From positions 1-41,442 of the forward strand of contig NZ_CAIZIZ010000446.1 of assembly GCF_903933125.1 (NCBI RefSeq): DNA of 41,442 nucleotides. Reading direction: 5' to 3'. Origin of the DNA: an uncultured Lamprocystis sp. (GTDB lineage: Bacteria > Pseudomonadota > Gammaproteobacteria > Chromatiales > Chromatiaceae). A model generated the notes under the pieces. That model did not search any database. It was not told the DNA's origin and saw nothing but the letters and a program-made list of their open reading frames with translations. Shown here piece after piece: positions 18,510 to 27,145 of the stretch; within the stretch, counting starts at the first letter, position 1; each line of letters opens with the position of its first letter. Both the position numbers and the translations under genes were made by a program.

Positions 18510-19172
18510 ATGAGCCGCAGCCCGTTTTTCCCGAAATTTGCCGATCTGCCCGTCGAGATTCCGATTTTTCCCCTGCCCGGCGCGGTGGTGATGCCGGGCG
18601 TTCAACTCCCGCTGAATCTCTTCGAGCCACGCTACCTGAACATGGTGACAGACGCGCTGGCGGAGGCGCACGTGATCGGCATGGTCCAGCCCACCAGCGA
18701 GACCTTGCTGGACGAGGTTCCGGAGATTCACCACATCGGCTGTGCCGGCCGCATCACCTCGTACAGCGAGACGACGGACGGGCGCATCGTGCTGGTCCTG
18801 ACCGGCATGTGCCGCTTCCAGGTGCGCACCGAGGTGGAGGGACGCCATGGCTACCGGCGGGTTTCCGCGGGTTGGGAGCGTTTCGCCGCAGACTATCACG
18901 AGGAAAGCGTGACCCTCACTGACCGCAACGGGTTTCTCGGCTCACTCAAAGCCTACTGCACCCTGCGCGGGGTCGAGGTGCCCTGGGATGATGTGCAAAA
19001 AATGGCCGACGCCGATCTGGTCAACCTGCTCTGCGCCCACCTGCCGCTGAGCCCGGAAGACAAACAGGCGCTGATCGAAACCATCCCGACCGACGAGCGC
19101 GCCCGACTGATGCGCGGCCTGATGGACATGGCTTCGGTCGCCAGCATGGACGTGGCGGAGCATCGGCACTGA
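18510..19172 (+). CDS. LON substrate-binding domain protein
   Basis: A 220-residue protein matching the N-terminal (LON/PUA-like) domain found alone in many bacteria. Motifs are IPIFPLPGAVVMPGVQLPL, FEPRYLNMV and GCAGRI. The ATPase and protease parts of Lon are absent, as is normal for this stand-alone family. Its role is unknown, possibly peptide binding. It leads a short plus-strand series with an IscA-like protein and SufE. Confidence 0.93.
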   Translation: MSRSPFFPKFADLPVEIPIFPLPGAVVMPGVQLPLNLFEPRYLNMVTDALAEAHVIGMVQPTSETLLDEVPEIHHIGCAGRITSYSETTDGRIVLVLTGMCRFQVRTEVEGRHGYRRVSAGWERFAADYHEESVTLTDRNGFLGSLKAYCTLRGVEVPWDDVQKMADADLVNLLCAHLPLSPEDKQALIETIPTDERARLMRGLMDMASVASMDVAEHRH

Positions 19173-19244
19173 GGCGATCTTGAAAAGGCTCCCCGTGAGG
19201 GCTATCTGGGAACCCATGAGTCGACTTTGATAGAGGGTTCCCAG

Positions 19245-19571
19245 ATGGCCGTCACACTCACCGAAGCGGCAGCCCGCCACGTGGCCGGTATGCTTGATCA
19301 GCGCGGGCATGGACTCGGCCTGCGCGTCGGCACCAGGAAGAGCGGGTGCACAGGTTTTGCCTACGAGGTCGATTACGCCGACGCCGTGGATGATCAGGAC
19401 CAGATCTTTGAAAGTCACGGGGTCAAGGTGGTGGTCGATGAGACCAGCCTGACACGGATCGATGGCATGGAGATCGACTTCGTGCGGTCCAGCCTGCTCA
19501 ATCAAGGCTTCGAGTTCCGCAATCCGCAGGTTAAGAACACCTGCGGCTGCGGGGAATCGTTCAGCGTCTGA
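19245..19571 (+). CDS. IscA/SufA-type iron-sulfur cluster assembly protein
   Basis: A 108-residue A-type carrier. It has the three conserved cysteines, C34 or so in RKSGCTGFAYEVDY and the C-terminal NTCGCGESF pair. It resembles E. coli IscA throughout. The protein accepts and passes on Fe-S clusters or iron. The ATG at 19245 is preceded by GAGGG; an upstream TTG at 19227 is less likely. SufE follows 73 bases later, so the pair suggests an auxiliary Suf-type assembly route. No SufBCDS genes are in the window. Confidence 0.93.
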   Translation: MAVTLTEAAARHVAGMLDQRGHGLGLRVGTRKSGCTGFAYEVDYADAVDDQDQIFESHGVKVVVDETSLTRIDGMEIDFVRSSLLNQGFEFRNPQVKNTCGCGESFSV

Positions 19572-19644
19572 CGACGCTCCCAGTCGCTGGGGCCTCCCTG
19601 CCCGCGCCTGCTTCTGTTCCCGCATCAACCGACAGGATTTCTCA

Positions 19645-20064
19645 ATGATCAGTGACGAGATCAATGCCGTCATCGAAGACTTCGAACTGCTCGGTGACTG
19701 GGACCAGCGCTACCAGTATCTGGTCGAGATCGGCGAACGCCTGCCGGCCATGCCGGCCGTCGACAAGACCGAAGAAAACTGGGTCAGGGAGTGCATGAGT
19801 ACGGTCCACCTGGCGGTTCATCCGGACGCGAACACACCACCCCGACTCCACTACTCCGGAGACTGCGACACGGCGATCATCAAGGGTGTCGTGGCGATCC
19901 TGGTGACCCTGTTTTCAGGCAAGACCGCCGCGGAAATCGAGGAAACCGACGTGGATGCGCTCTTCGAAGGTCTGCACTTGGAAGAACATCTGAGCCCCAA
20001 TCGCCACGTTGGCGTCTATGCCATCGTCGAGCAGATGCGCCGGCAGGCGCGGCCCTTTGCCTGA
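19645..20064 (+). CDS. sufE: SufE family cysteine desulfuration protein
   Basis: A 139-residue SufE. The catalytic Cys lies in ENWVRECMSTVHL, at the usual position near residue 51, followed by the SufE fold motifs FSGDCDTAIIKGVVAI-like and HLSPNRHVGVYAIV. It takes persulfide sulfur from a cysteine desulfurase (SufS/CsdA) and passes it to the scaffold. The desulfurase is not nearby. The family often has G-C at the active site; here it is E-C. Confidence 0.93.
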   Translation: MISDEINAVIEDFELLGDWDQRYQYLVEIGERLPAMPAVDKTEENWVRECMSTVHLAVHPDANTPPRLHYSGDCDTAIIKGVVAILVTLFSGKTAAEIEETDVDALFEGLHLEEHLSPNRHVGVYAIVEQMRRQARPFA

Positions 20065-20192
20065 ACCGCCGACAGCGCAGTTGGGCCTGAATCATCGGTC
20101 CGACCGCAGATGCGGCTGCGAGCCCCTGCGAAGCGCCAGGATGGCGATTTCAGGCGCACTGGCCGCTGCGCGGTGACCATGAGCACCTGATC

Positions 20193-23100
20193 GTGGACGA
20201 CCTGAAGCGTATTGCCCCGCCGACTGCGCGCGCGAACGGGTTCAGTGTCCTGTCATTACTTCTGCTCCTCGTCTCGATATCCGCCGGGCAGTCGGCCGGG
20301 CTGGTCACGCCGGCACCGCAAGCCGAGGCCGCGTCACCCGGCACCGCCACCGCCCCGCCGTCCATCTGTGATCGGCCTATCCCGATCGCCGATGAACCCT
20401 CTGCTCCGCTCGCTCGCCTGCGCTGTGTCCAGAACGCGGGAGGCATAACGCGACTGGAGCTGTCCATCCCAGGGCGCGCAGCGCTGCCGCTGACCGGTGC
20501 CGCCGCCGACACCCGACCGAACGGCCACGTCGAACCGGAGCCCTGGTCGCTGTCGTTGCGCCGGCTGGCCGGCCCGCCGCCGCTGTACTGGCTGCGCTAC
20601 CTGGATCGGGATGAGGGAGAGGACGGTACCGGTGGGGCCGGACACTGGCATGACCTGGTGTGGCGCGCGGACGCGGCGGCGCCGGTGCTGGTCGACGCTT
20701 GGACCCTGGCGAGCGACCGTTTCAGCCGTGTCGACCTGCACGCGGACCAGGCCGAATCGCTGCGACTCGACTATCGCCCACCGACCCTGTGGGTGACCCG
20801 CCGCCGCGCCGATCGAACCGCTTGGGAGGTGCCGGGGCTCGCGCCCTATCGGTGCGCCGAGGACTGCGCCGCGCACGCCGATCCACAGGACCGCGCGGCC
20901 GGCGCGCCGGCCTGCCGCCGGGACTGTGAGCTGGAGCACCGACTCACCGTCAATCGGGTGACCGCCCTGCAAAGCCAGGTCCAGCGCACCGAGGTCCCCA
21001 CGGGCCTGGAGACCCCGGAAGGCACGGCTTGGGCCAGGCTCTATGAGCCGCTCGCGCGGCCCGGCAACAACCGTCCGGGCGGACGGGCGCTCCTGATTCT
21101 GGACGACGGCGCGGCCGGCTGGCTCCTGGTGCCGCTGCAAGTCCCCGACTTGAGTCCGGCCGGCGGTCTCGACCCCGCCGCACCGGGTCCCATTCCGGCA
21201 CTGGCTTCCTGCTGGCTTTACAATCACCGCACGCGCCTGGCCGCCGACGCCGGACACCCCTACCCGCCGGCGCCGGCGGAACAGGTGCGCGCCGACCACG
21301 CGGCCCCGGCGGACTGCTGCACCGTCGAGTCCAGCCCGGACGGACGGCGCATCCTGGTCTTTGGGGCGCCCGCGGTACCCCAGCCCGAAACCGAGCCTGT
21401 GACGCCTGCCACGCCGCCGCGCCAACTGCTCGCCCTCTACGACGTCACCACGCGGCAGTGCTGGAGCGCCAACCTGGCGGTCGACGGCCAACTGGGCCGC
21501 GCACCCTACGACGGACTCGGCGACCCCGTCTTCAGTCCCGATGGGCGGCATTTGGGCTATCGCGCCCGGCGCGGGGACGCGCGTTTCGTGGTTGTCGATG
21601 ACCGCGAGGGGGCGGTGTTCCACCGTGTCGGCGCGCCGGTCTTCAGCGCGGACGGGCGCCACAGCGCCTACTGGGCACGCGACCGGGGCCGCGAGTTCAT
21701 CGTGTTCGACGGCACCCCGGGCCGAACCTGGATCGGTGCCGGGGCACCGGTATTCAGCCCGGCCGGCGGGCCGCCCGCCTACCGGGCGCGGAACGCCAAG
21801 GGCTGGCGGGCAGTCGTCGCCGACACCCCCGGTTCGCTGTACGACGACATCGGCTGGTTCAACGCCGATGCCACCGGACGCACCACCACCATCGCCGACC
21901 TGGTCTTCAGCGCCAAGGGCGAACTCGCCTACGCGGCGCGGACCGGCAACGACTGGTTCATGGTCCGCGACCACCGTCACGGTCCCGCCTACGACCAGGT
22001 AGGGCTGCCGGTTTTCAGCCCCGACGGCACCCGGCTCGCCTTTCGCGCCCGGCGCAACGAACGGGACTTCATCGTACTCGATGGACGACCGGAACCCGAG
22101 TACGACCCGGTCGGCACCCCGGTATTCAGCACGAACGGGCGCCAACTCGCCTACTGGGCCGCCGATGCCGGGGCCGAATTCGTCGTCTGGGGCGGACGCC
22201 AGGAACCCAGGGTCGCCACACCGGGAAGCGTCGGGGCCCCGCTGTTTGCGGATGCCGCCGAGACCCCGGTGTACCTCGTGCGCGCGACACCGCAGACACC
22301 CGACGGAATCAACGCTGCACCGACGCGGCTCTGGTCCGGCGATCGGCCTCTGGCCGACCTGGAGGTCGGCTCAGGGGCGGTCTTCAACCGCGTTACCGGC
22401 GCCCCCGCCTGGTGGGATAGTCAGGGTGCCGATACCGAAGGAGTGCCCCCGGGTTGGCGCATCCTTAGCGAGACGGATGGCGACCCACCAGGCGACGCGC
22501 CAGGCGACGCGCCGGTCTGGAGCCCGGACGGCAACACGCTCGCCTTCGCGGCGAACCGGCACGGTCGGGCGCGCATGCAGATCGGCGCGACCGACGATGG
22601 TCCCTTTGACGCGGTGGCCGATCCGGTATTCAGCCCGACCGGCGACCGACTCGCGTACCGCGCCCGCCTGGGGGCGGTGTGGTTTCCGATCGTGGCGCCG
22701 CTGGCGGGCTCAGCGACCGCCGCCGGGCCGCCCGCGACCGCGCCCCTAGTCGCGACGGCGCCCCGACTCCTTCAGCATCCCGTGGCGATCGGCACGACCA
22801 TGATGGACGAGGGCGTGAGCGTAGGCATCCTTGGCGGCTCGGCCCAGGGCCGCTGGTATGGACCCCAGGCATGGGTCGATGAGACCTTTTCTCCCGCGGC
22901 CCACCGGGGCTGTGCACCGGTCGGCCCGGACTGGATCGCACCGACCCTGCGCTGGCGTCTCTACGGCACCAAGGGTCTACTCCGCACCTGCACCGGTGGT
23001 CAAATCTCCAACTGTCCGGCCCAGGCCTCCGGCCCGAACTGGCTGAGCCTGGCCCTGCCGGACTGCGACCTGAAGGAGTCCACCGTGGCCGTCGCGGGCG

Positions 23101-23561
23101 AGTGGAACGCGATGCCGCGGCGCCCGCGAAGAGTCACGGACAGTGCTCGCTTCATGCCGCTGGTGCGGCGAGTGCTGGCGCGGCATGATCCCCCGAACTT
23201 GCCGGTCCGCGACCTCAGTGTGGACGCCATCGACCTGGATGGCGATGGCCGCGACGAGTACCTGATCAAGTCCAAAGGTGGGACCCAATCCGAGCATGCA
23301 CCCTGGGAAGGCACCCTGTACTCGCTGCTCCTCCTGGCCCACTCCGAGCGCGATCTGGAACCGACGGCGCTCTGCGACTGGTCGGGGGCGCCCGACGGCG
23401 AAGAAGACTGCGTGCCGTCCCACTACCTGGACCTCGATGGCGACGGGACCATGGAGATCCTCATCGACGCAAACCCCTATGAGGGCTGGGCGGTGGAGGT
23501 CTTCACACTCGAGAACGGCAAACCGGTGAAGACGCCATTCGAATGGTGGGACGGTTCGTGA
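20193..23561 (+). CDS. Exported PD40-type beta-propeller protein with C-terminal DxDxDG repeats
   Basis: A 1122-residue protein with a GTG start and no strong Shine-Dalgarno. A signal-like hydrophobic stretch lies at about 17-35 (FSVLSLLLLLVSISAG). Residues about 440-850 hold about nine propeller blades of ~37 residues. The blade pattern is PVFSPDG-x-x-L-A-Y-x-A-R, then F-I-V-x-D and Y-D-x-V-G. The C-terminus has two calcium-type loops, DLDGDGRDEYL and DLDGDGTMEIL, as in FG-GAP or dockerin-like repeats. It is probably a periplasmic or surface binding protein. It overlaps the next gene, which starts within its last codons. I do not recognise a named family for the whole protein. Confidence 0.8.
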   Translation: MDDLKRIAPPTARANGFSVLSLLLLLVSISAGQSAGLVTPAPQAEAASPGTATAPPSICDRPIPIADEPSAPLARLRCVQNAGGITRLELSIPGRAALPLTGAAADTRPNGHVEPEPWSLSLRRLAGPPPLYWLRYLDRDEGEDGTGGAGHWHDLVWRADAAAPVLVDAWTLASDRFSRVDLHADQAESLRLDYRPPTLWVTRRRADRTAWEVPGLAPYRCAEDCAAHADPQDRAAGAPACRRDCELEHRLTVNRVTALQSQVQRTEVPTGLETPEGTAWARLYEPLARPGNNRPGGRALLILDDGAAGWLLVPLQVPDLSPAGGLDPAAPGPIPALASCWLYNHRTRLAADAGHPYPPAPAEQVRADHAAPADCCTVESSPDGRRILVFGAPAVPQPETEPVTPATPPRQLLALYDVTTRQCWSANLAVDGQLGRAPYDGLGDPVFSPDGRHLGYRARRGDARFVVVDDREGAVFHRVGAPVFSADGRHSAYWARDRGREFIVFDGTPGRTWIGAGAPVFSPAGGPPAYRARNAKGWRAVVADTPGSLYDDIGWFNADATGRTTTIADLVFSAKGELAYAARTGNDWFMVRDHRHGPAYDQVGLPVFSPDGTRLAFRARRNERDFIVLDGRPEPEYDPVGTPVFSTNGRQLAYWAADAGAEFVVWGGRQEPRVATPGSVGAPLFADAAETPVYLVRATPQTPDGINAAPTRLWSGDRPLADLEVGSGAVFNRVTGAPAWWDSQGADTEGVPPGWRILSETDGDPPGDAPGDAPVWSPDGNTLAFAANRHGRARMQIGATDDGPFDAVADPVFSPTGDRLAYRARLGAVWFPIVAPLAGSATAAGPPATAPLVATAPRLLQHPVAIGTTMMDEGVSVGILGGSAQGRWYGPQAWVDETFSPAAHRGCAPVGPDWIAPTLRWRLYGTKGLLRTCTGGQISNCPAQASGPNWLSLALPDCDLKESTVAVAGEWNAMPRRPRRVTDSARFMPLVRRVLARHDPPNLPVRDLSVDAIDLDGDGRDEYLIKSKGGTQSEHAPWEGTLYSLLLLAHSERDLEPTALCDWSGAPDGEEDCVPSHYLDLDGDGTMEILIDANPYEGWAVEVFTLENGKPVKTPFEWWDGS

Positions 23562-24862
23562 AACGTCCACCGCCTCCCGCCGAGGACCCGCTGGCCGCGT
23601 CAACCGACCGGCACCGCCGGCGGCGGCCGGGCCGGCGCGCAATGATGGTCGGCGCGCTGGCCGCGACCTTTATCGCCGCGGCCGAGGACACTGCCCTCGA
23701 CCCCCGTATGGGAGTCTGGGCAGGCGCACTCGGCGACGCTCCGATCACCGTCTGCATCGAGGCCCAAGGCTACGGCCGCTACTACGCGCAGCGCGACCGC
23801 CTTCCCACCGCGCTGTTGCCAGCCGGCACGAGCGGCGGTGACTACAACCTCGTCGACGACACCGGCACTGGCGAGCCCTGGCCCTCCCCAGGGACTTGGG
23901 AGCTGGGCGACCCCGCCGACGACACCCTGACCGGCGTGATGCGCGGACCGGACCACGAGCCAACGGGCGCCATCCACCTGCGGCGCTTGTCCCCGCCGCT
24001 GACACCCCGGACCGATCCGCCCCTGGCCGGTCCCGGCTTCTGCGACACCGAGGCCTTCACCGCCGGACTCTACCAGCCGCCGCGAGAGTCGGTCAGCGAA
24101 GCCTTCCGGTTCAACAACCACCGCTACCGGGTGCGCCGCGTGGTCAGCGCCTACGGGACCCATCCGCTGCGCATCAGCCGCCCGGAACTGCTGGACGACG
24201 CCACGACCGGAACGCACCGCAACAGGACCACGCCGCGCCCGTCGCCGTGCTGCGAGCAGACGCCAGACGACGCGGCGGCCACCGCGCGCCTGAACGCGGT
24301 CCTGCTGGCGGCCCTGCCGACCACCGTCGCGGCGCTGCGCGATGACCTCTGGACGGCACGCCTGCGCCTGCTCGACGACTGGGGCGAGGGCAGCGCGCTG
24401 GAGGAATGGGCCGAGATCCGACTGTGGAATCGCCACTGGCTCAGCATCGTCGAGGACAGCGAGGTCCGCCGCGGGGGTGAGACCCTGGCGCGGCGCGTGG
24501 CGTACCGGACCTGGGCGCTCGCGGGCGGGGCCTTACTTGACCTGCGCGACTGGGTCGAGGACCCCGAGCAGATGGCAGCGCTGCTGCACAGCGTGCGCGT
24601 GCGCGCCCTCCAGCGCGCCGCCGCGGCGGGCGCGCGCGACGACTGCCTGCGGCGCCTGGAGGCGAACGACTACTGGCAGACCGGGCTCGCGCCCGACGGG
24701 CTGGTGTTCGCGACCGCCTTTACCGAACCCACGGACGACTGCGGAGCCGAGATCGTCATTCCCTACCTAGACCTGGCCCACCTGGTGTCTGAAGACGTGC
24801 AGCAGGCGCTGTGTACCGAGCTTGGGCGGGTCCCCGACACGACCGCGGGAGGCTGCCGATGA
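23543..24862 (+). CDS. Exported DUF3298-like protein, paralogue of the next gene
   Basis: A 439-residue protein. A basic stretch (RHRRRRPGRRAM) precedes one hydrophobic segment, so it has a signal or anchor. Two starts are possible, ATG 23543 and GTG 23558; the latter gives a GTGA overlap with the upstream stop. The N-terminal half has GVWAGALGDAPITVCIE. The C-terminal half ends with DGLVFATAFTEP and EIVIPYLDLAHLVSEDVQQ, an IPY motif as in the DUF3298/RsiV-like fold. The same motifs recur in the next gene, so the pair arose by duplication and has diverged far. It is in one operon with both neighbours. Function unknown. Confidence 0.7.
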   Translation: MVGRFVKRPPPPAEDPLAASTDRHRRRRPGRRAMMVGALAATFIAAAEDTALDPRMGVWAGALGDAPITVCIEAQGYGRYYAQRDRLPTALLPAGTSGGDYNLVDDTGTGEPWPSPGTWELGDPADDTLTGVMRGPDHEPTGAIHLRRLSPPLTPRTDPPLAGPGFCDTEAFTAGLYQPPRESVSEAFRFNNHRYRVRRVVSAYGTHPLRISRPELLDDATTGTHRNRTTPRPSPCCEQTPDDAAATARLNAVLLAALPTTVAALRDDLWTARLRLLDDWGEGSALEEWAEIRLWNRHWLSIVEDSEVRRGGETLARRVAYRTWALAGGALLDLRDWVEDPEQMAALLHSVRVRALQRAAAAGARDDCLRRLEANDYWQTGLAPDGLVFATAFTEPTDDCGAEIVIPYLDLAHLVSEDVQQALCTELGRVPDTTAGGCR

Positions 24863-26127
24863 CTTGTCCCGGCACCGGGCGGCTGCACGCCGCACTCCTG
24901 GCCCTGGTCATGTTGGCCTTAGGGCCGGTGGTGGGTAACGAACTGCGCGCAGCCGACGGGGGTGTCCTCACCGGCATTTGGCGCGGGACCCTGGGGGAGC
25001 GCGAGGTCGTCGTCTGTTTCGACGGTCCGGACCGCGACGGCGCCTTCTACGACCTGCGTCACCCGCGGCGGGTCGCGCTGCACCCGCAACCGGATGGAAC
25101 CTGGCAGGCGGTGGGCGGTGACGCGGAGCCTCATGACCCGGCGGTCGAGGAGGAAGATTGCGAGGGCCCCTGCGAGGGCGTCCCAGAGGACCCGGGCACC
25201 GGTATCTGGCACCTGGAGGCCCCCGCGCTGACACCCGAGGCTGAGCAGATCACCGGCCACTGGACTGCCGCGGAGACCGGGCAGGCACTGCCGATCCGCC
25301 TGACCCGCGGGTACCTGATCGGCGATCCGGGCGCGGAGAACGCCCCCACCGGGCCGCCCTGCGACAACCTCGCATTCACCGCGCCCTTTTCCAAGTCGAT
25401 TCGGGTGGTGACCGGCGAGCCACGGACCTTTGCCGGCCACCGCTACCGCACCCGCACCCTGACGATCGGCGACGGCTTGGAGATCTCCGGCATCGAGTTA
25501 CTGGAGCCGGGGCCGCACGCCGCGTCGATCAGCCGCAAGCTGCGGGGGCTGCCCCAGAGCGATGCCGAATCCACCCTCGAACTCTTCGATTGCCGGCAAC
25601 GCCTCTGGGCCGACATGCACGTGCGGGGCGAGATCGAATTCTGGAGCGAACGCTGGCTCGGCACCGCGGAGGCGAGTTCGGTCGATTGCGGTGGTTCCCA
25701 TCCAAACGAGGGGCGGACGCACCACACCTGGGACCTTGCGACCGGCGAGGATGTGGACTTCTGGGACTGGATCGCCGACCGGCCGCGGCTGCTGCGCCTG
25801 GTCCTGGCGCGGGCACTGAGATCCCCTGATCTCTTAGCGGAAGCGGCCCGCAAGGACCCGAATGGAGACGACGAGGGCTGCGCCGCGACCCTGCAAGAGG
25901 GCTGGGTCCCCTGGCAAGCCCCCTACCTCGGCCTGCACGGCATGGTCTTCGCGACCGAATTGCCGCACATGGTGCAGGCCTGCGATCAGGAGGTGGAAAT
26001 CCCCTATGCCGAGTTGCTTCCGTTTGCAAGTGACAAAGGCCGCAGGGAGATCCTGGAGATCCTCGCGACCCTGCCCACCCTGCCCCCGCCGGCACCGATC
26101 CGCTCACCGGCAGGGACCCTGCCGTAA
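24859..26127 (+). CDS. Exported DUF3298-like protein
   Basis: A 422-residue protein starting at an ATGA overlap with the previous stop. A signal peptide covers about 1-30 (LLALVMLALGPVVGNELRA). The N-terminal part has GIWRGTLGEREVVVCFD. The C-terminal part carries GGSHPNEGRTHHTWDLATGE, then a long helical insert, HGMVFATELPHM and EVEIPYAELLPF. This GG-x-HPN and IPY set is typical of DUF3298, the domain of RsiV and related lysozyme-binding or unknown exported proteins. Whether it binds lysozyme is only a guess. It ends the three-gene operon. Confidence 0.72.
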   Translation: MTCPGTGRLHAALLALVMLALGPVVGNELRAADGGVLTGIWRGTLGEREVVVCFDGPDRDGAFYDLRHPRRVALHPQPDGTWQAVGGDAEPHDPAVEEEDCEGPCEGVPEDPGTGIWHLEAPALTPEAEQITGHWTAAETGQALPIRLTRGYLIGDPGAENAPTGPPCDNLAFTAPFSKSIRVVTGEPRTFAGHRYRTRTLTIGDGLEISGIELLEPGPHAASISRKLRGLPQSDAESTLELFDCRQRLWADMHVRGEIEFWSERWLGTAEASSVDCGGSHPNEGRTHHTWDLATGEDVDFWDWIADRPRLLRLVLARALRSPDLLAEAARKDPNGDDEGCAATLQEGWVPWQAPYLGLHGMVFATELPHMVQACDQEVEIPYAELLPFASDKGRREILEILATLPTLPPPAPIRSPAGTLP

Positions 26128-26502
26128 GCGGTAGCTGACGGGAGCGTCCGCTCCCCGAGAGCGATTCGCGTTCAATCGCAGCGTGCCCCGCACGCTCGGC
26201 ATGCACCACGGACGCGGGTGCCGGAATCACTCAAGGAATCTAACCCAGGTTCGCGTTCGCACCCATCCGCGCCTGCCGCCTCTATCGCAAAACGCGAATC
26301 ACTCACCCCTCGCCGCCTTTCCCCACTACCGCGCTTGGCAATCTGCAACGCAGTCGCGCGTCCCCACCAATCCAAGAAAGCGATCCGCTTCGGCGAGCTA
26401 GTTTTATCCTTCTGTTATTTAAATAAAATAAACATGGCATTGGATTTGCTTTAAGTCTAACAACAGACTCCAAAGCAAACCGACTTGGAAAGCAGGCCCG
26501 AC
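26128..26502. other. Intergenic stretch with an inverted repeat and AT-rich promoter zone
   Basis: No gene recognised in 375 bases. GCGATTCGCGTT (26161-26172) is matched in inverted orientation at 26291-26302 (11 of 12 bases), which looks like the ends of a small repeat element. The last ~60 bases are strikingly AT-rich (26400-26460) and hold the sigma-54-like promoter described separately. Confidence 0.6.
26435..26450 (+). promoter_or_regulatory. Candidate sigma-54 (-24/-12) promoter
   Basis: TGGCATTGGATTTGCT fits the TGGCAY-N5-TTGCW type, with GG (26436-26437) and GC (26448-26449) separated by exactly 10 bases. The predicted start is near 26461, about 42 bases before the ATG at 26503. An AT-rich block upstream (26418-26432) could be an IHF or activator zone. 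One consensus position (R after Y) does not fit. Confidence 0.5.
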
Positions 26503-26904
26503 ATGACGACCAACACGCTGATCCGCTTCACCACCGCCCTCCTGCTGGTCGCCGCCTGCGCCAACACCTTCGCCGCCGCGCAGTTACAGGATGTTGTCTC
26601 ACCCGATGCGGCTTTCCAGTACACCGCCGAACAGGATCTCTGGGTGCAGATCGCGGCCTATGATGTGGAAGGCGCGCCGGCCGACCAACGCTCGGTCGAA
26701 ATCCTCGAGGCCCTGGACGCCGAGGGCCAGGCGACCCGCGTGCTCGACAAGGGGTTGACCGACGCGACCGGCAGCTTCGAGCGCAAGGTCCGGGTACCTG
26801 CCGGTGCCAGGCAACTGATGGTGCGCGTCGGCGTCTTTGGGATACCCAATACCGTCACACTGGATCTGGACGGCAGCGGCGTCGTCGTGCACACCTTCGA
26901 ATAA
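26503..26904 (+). CDS. Small exported beta-rich protein upstream of LruC gene
   Basis: A 133-residue protein with a clear signal peptide (RFTTALLLVAACANTFAAA, cut near residue 26). The mature part is probably all-beta: DLWVQIAAYDVEG, GSFERKVRVPAGARQLMVRV and TVTLDLDGSGVVVHTFE. It sits before the DUF4114/LruC gene region and after the candidate sigma-54 promoter. I do not recognise the family with certainty. Small exported proteins in this position are seen with LruC-domain genes, so a joint extracellular role is likely but inferred. Confidence 0.75.
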   Translation: MTTNTLIRFTTALLLVAACANTFAAAQLQDVVSPDAAFQYTAEQDLWVQIAAYDVEGAPADQRSVEILEALDAEGQATRVLDKGLTDATGSFERKVRVPAGARQLMVRVGVFGIPNTVTLDLDGSGVVVHTFE

Positions 26905-26960
26905 GTTCGAGGCACTCGATGACTGAGGGACCAGCGAACCCTCACCCGGCGTTTGCATTC

Positions 26961-27136
26961 AGGAGACCGGTTTGCCCTGGGCGGTCAATCTGCCCGATGA
27001 ATGGCAGCAACCTTATGAGAAACAGCAGGTCCACACCTGTTATCCTACCTTTGTTGCCTGGGTCAACAGCGGCGGCACCCAGGCACTCAACTGGTACTAA
27101 ACCCCGGTGGCGGGCTGCGTCTTCCCGGCTAAGTGA
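26961..27136 (+). pseudogene. Duplicated C-terminal fragment of the LruC protein
   Basis: About 175 bases repeat the end of the downstream gene (28403-28581) in direct orientation with many substitutions: LPWAVNLPDEWQQP, CYPTFVAWVNSGG and NWY, then an in-frame TAA at 27098-27100 where the other copy has a Lys codon. The fragment continues PVAGCVFPAK to the same final TGA position. It is the tail of a lost tandem paralogue. Confidence 0.88.
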
Positions 27137-27145
27137 CCAAATTTC

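Noticed and set aside
20334-22145. 603-codon minus-strand open frame opposite the propeller gene
   Set aside because: Repeats in it mirror the propeller repeats of the true strand; no domain of its own.
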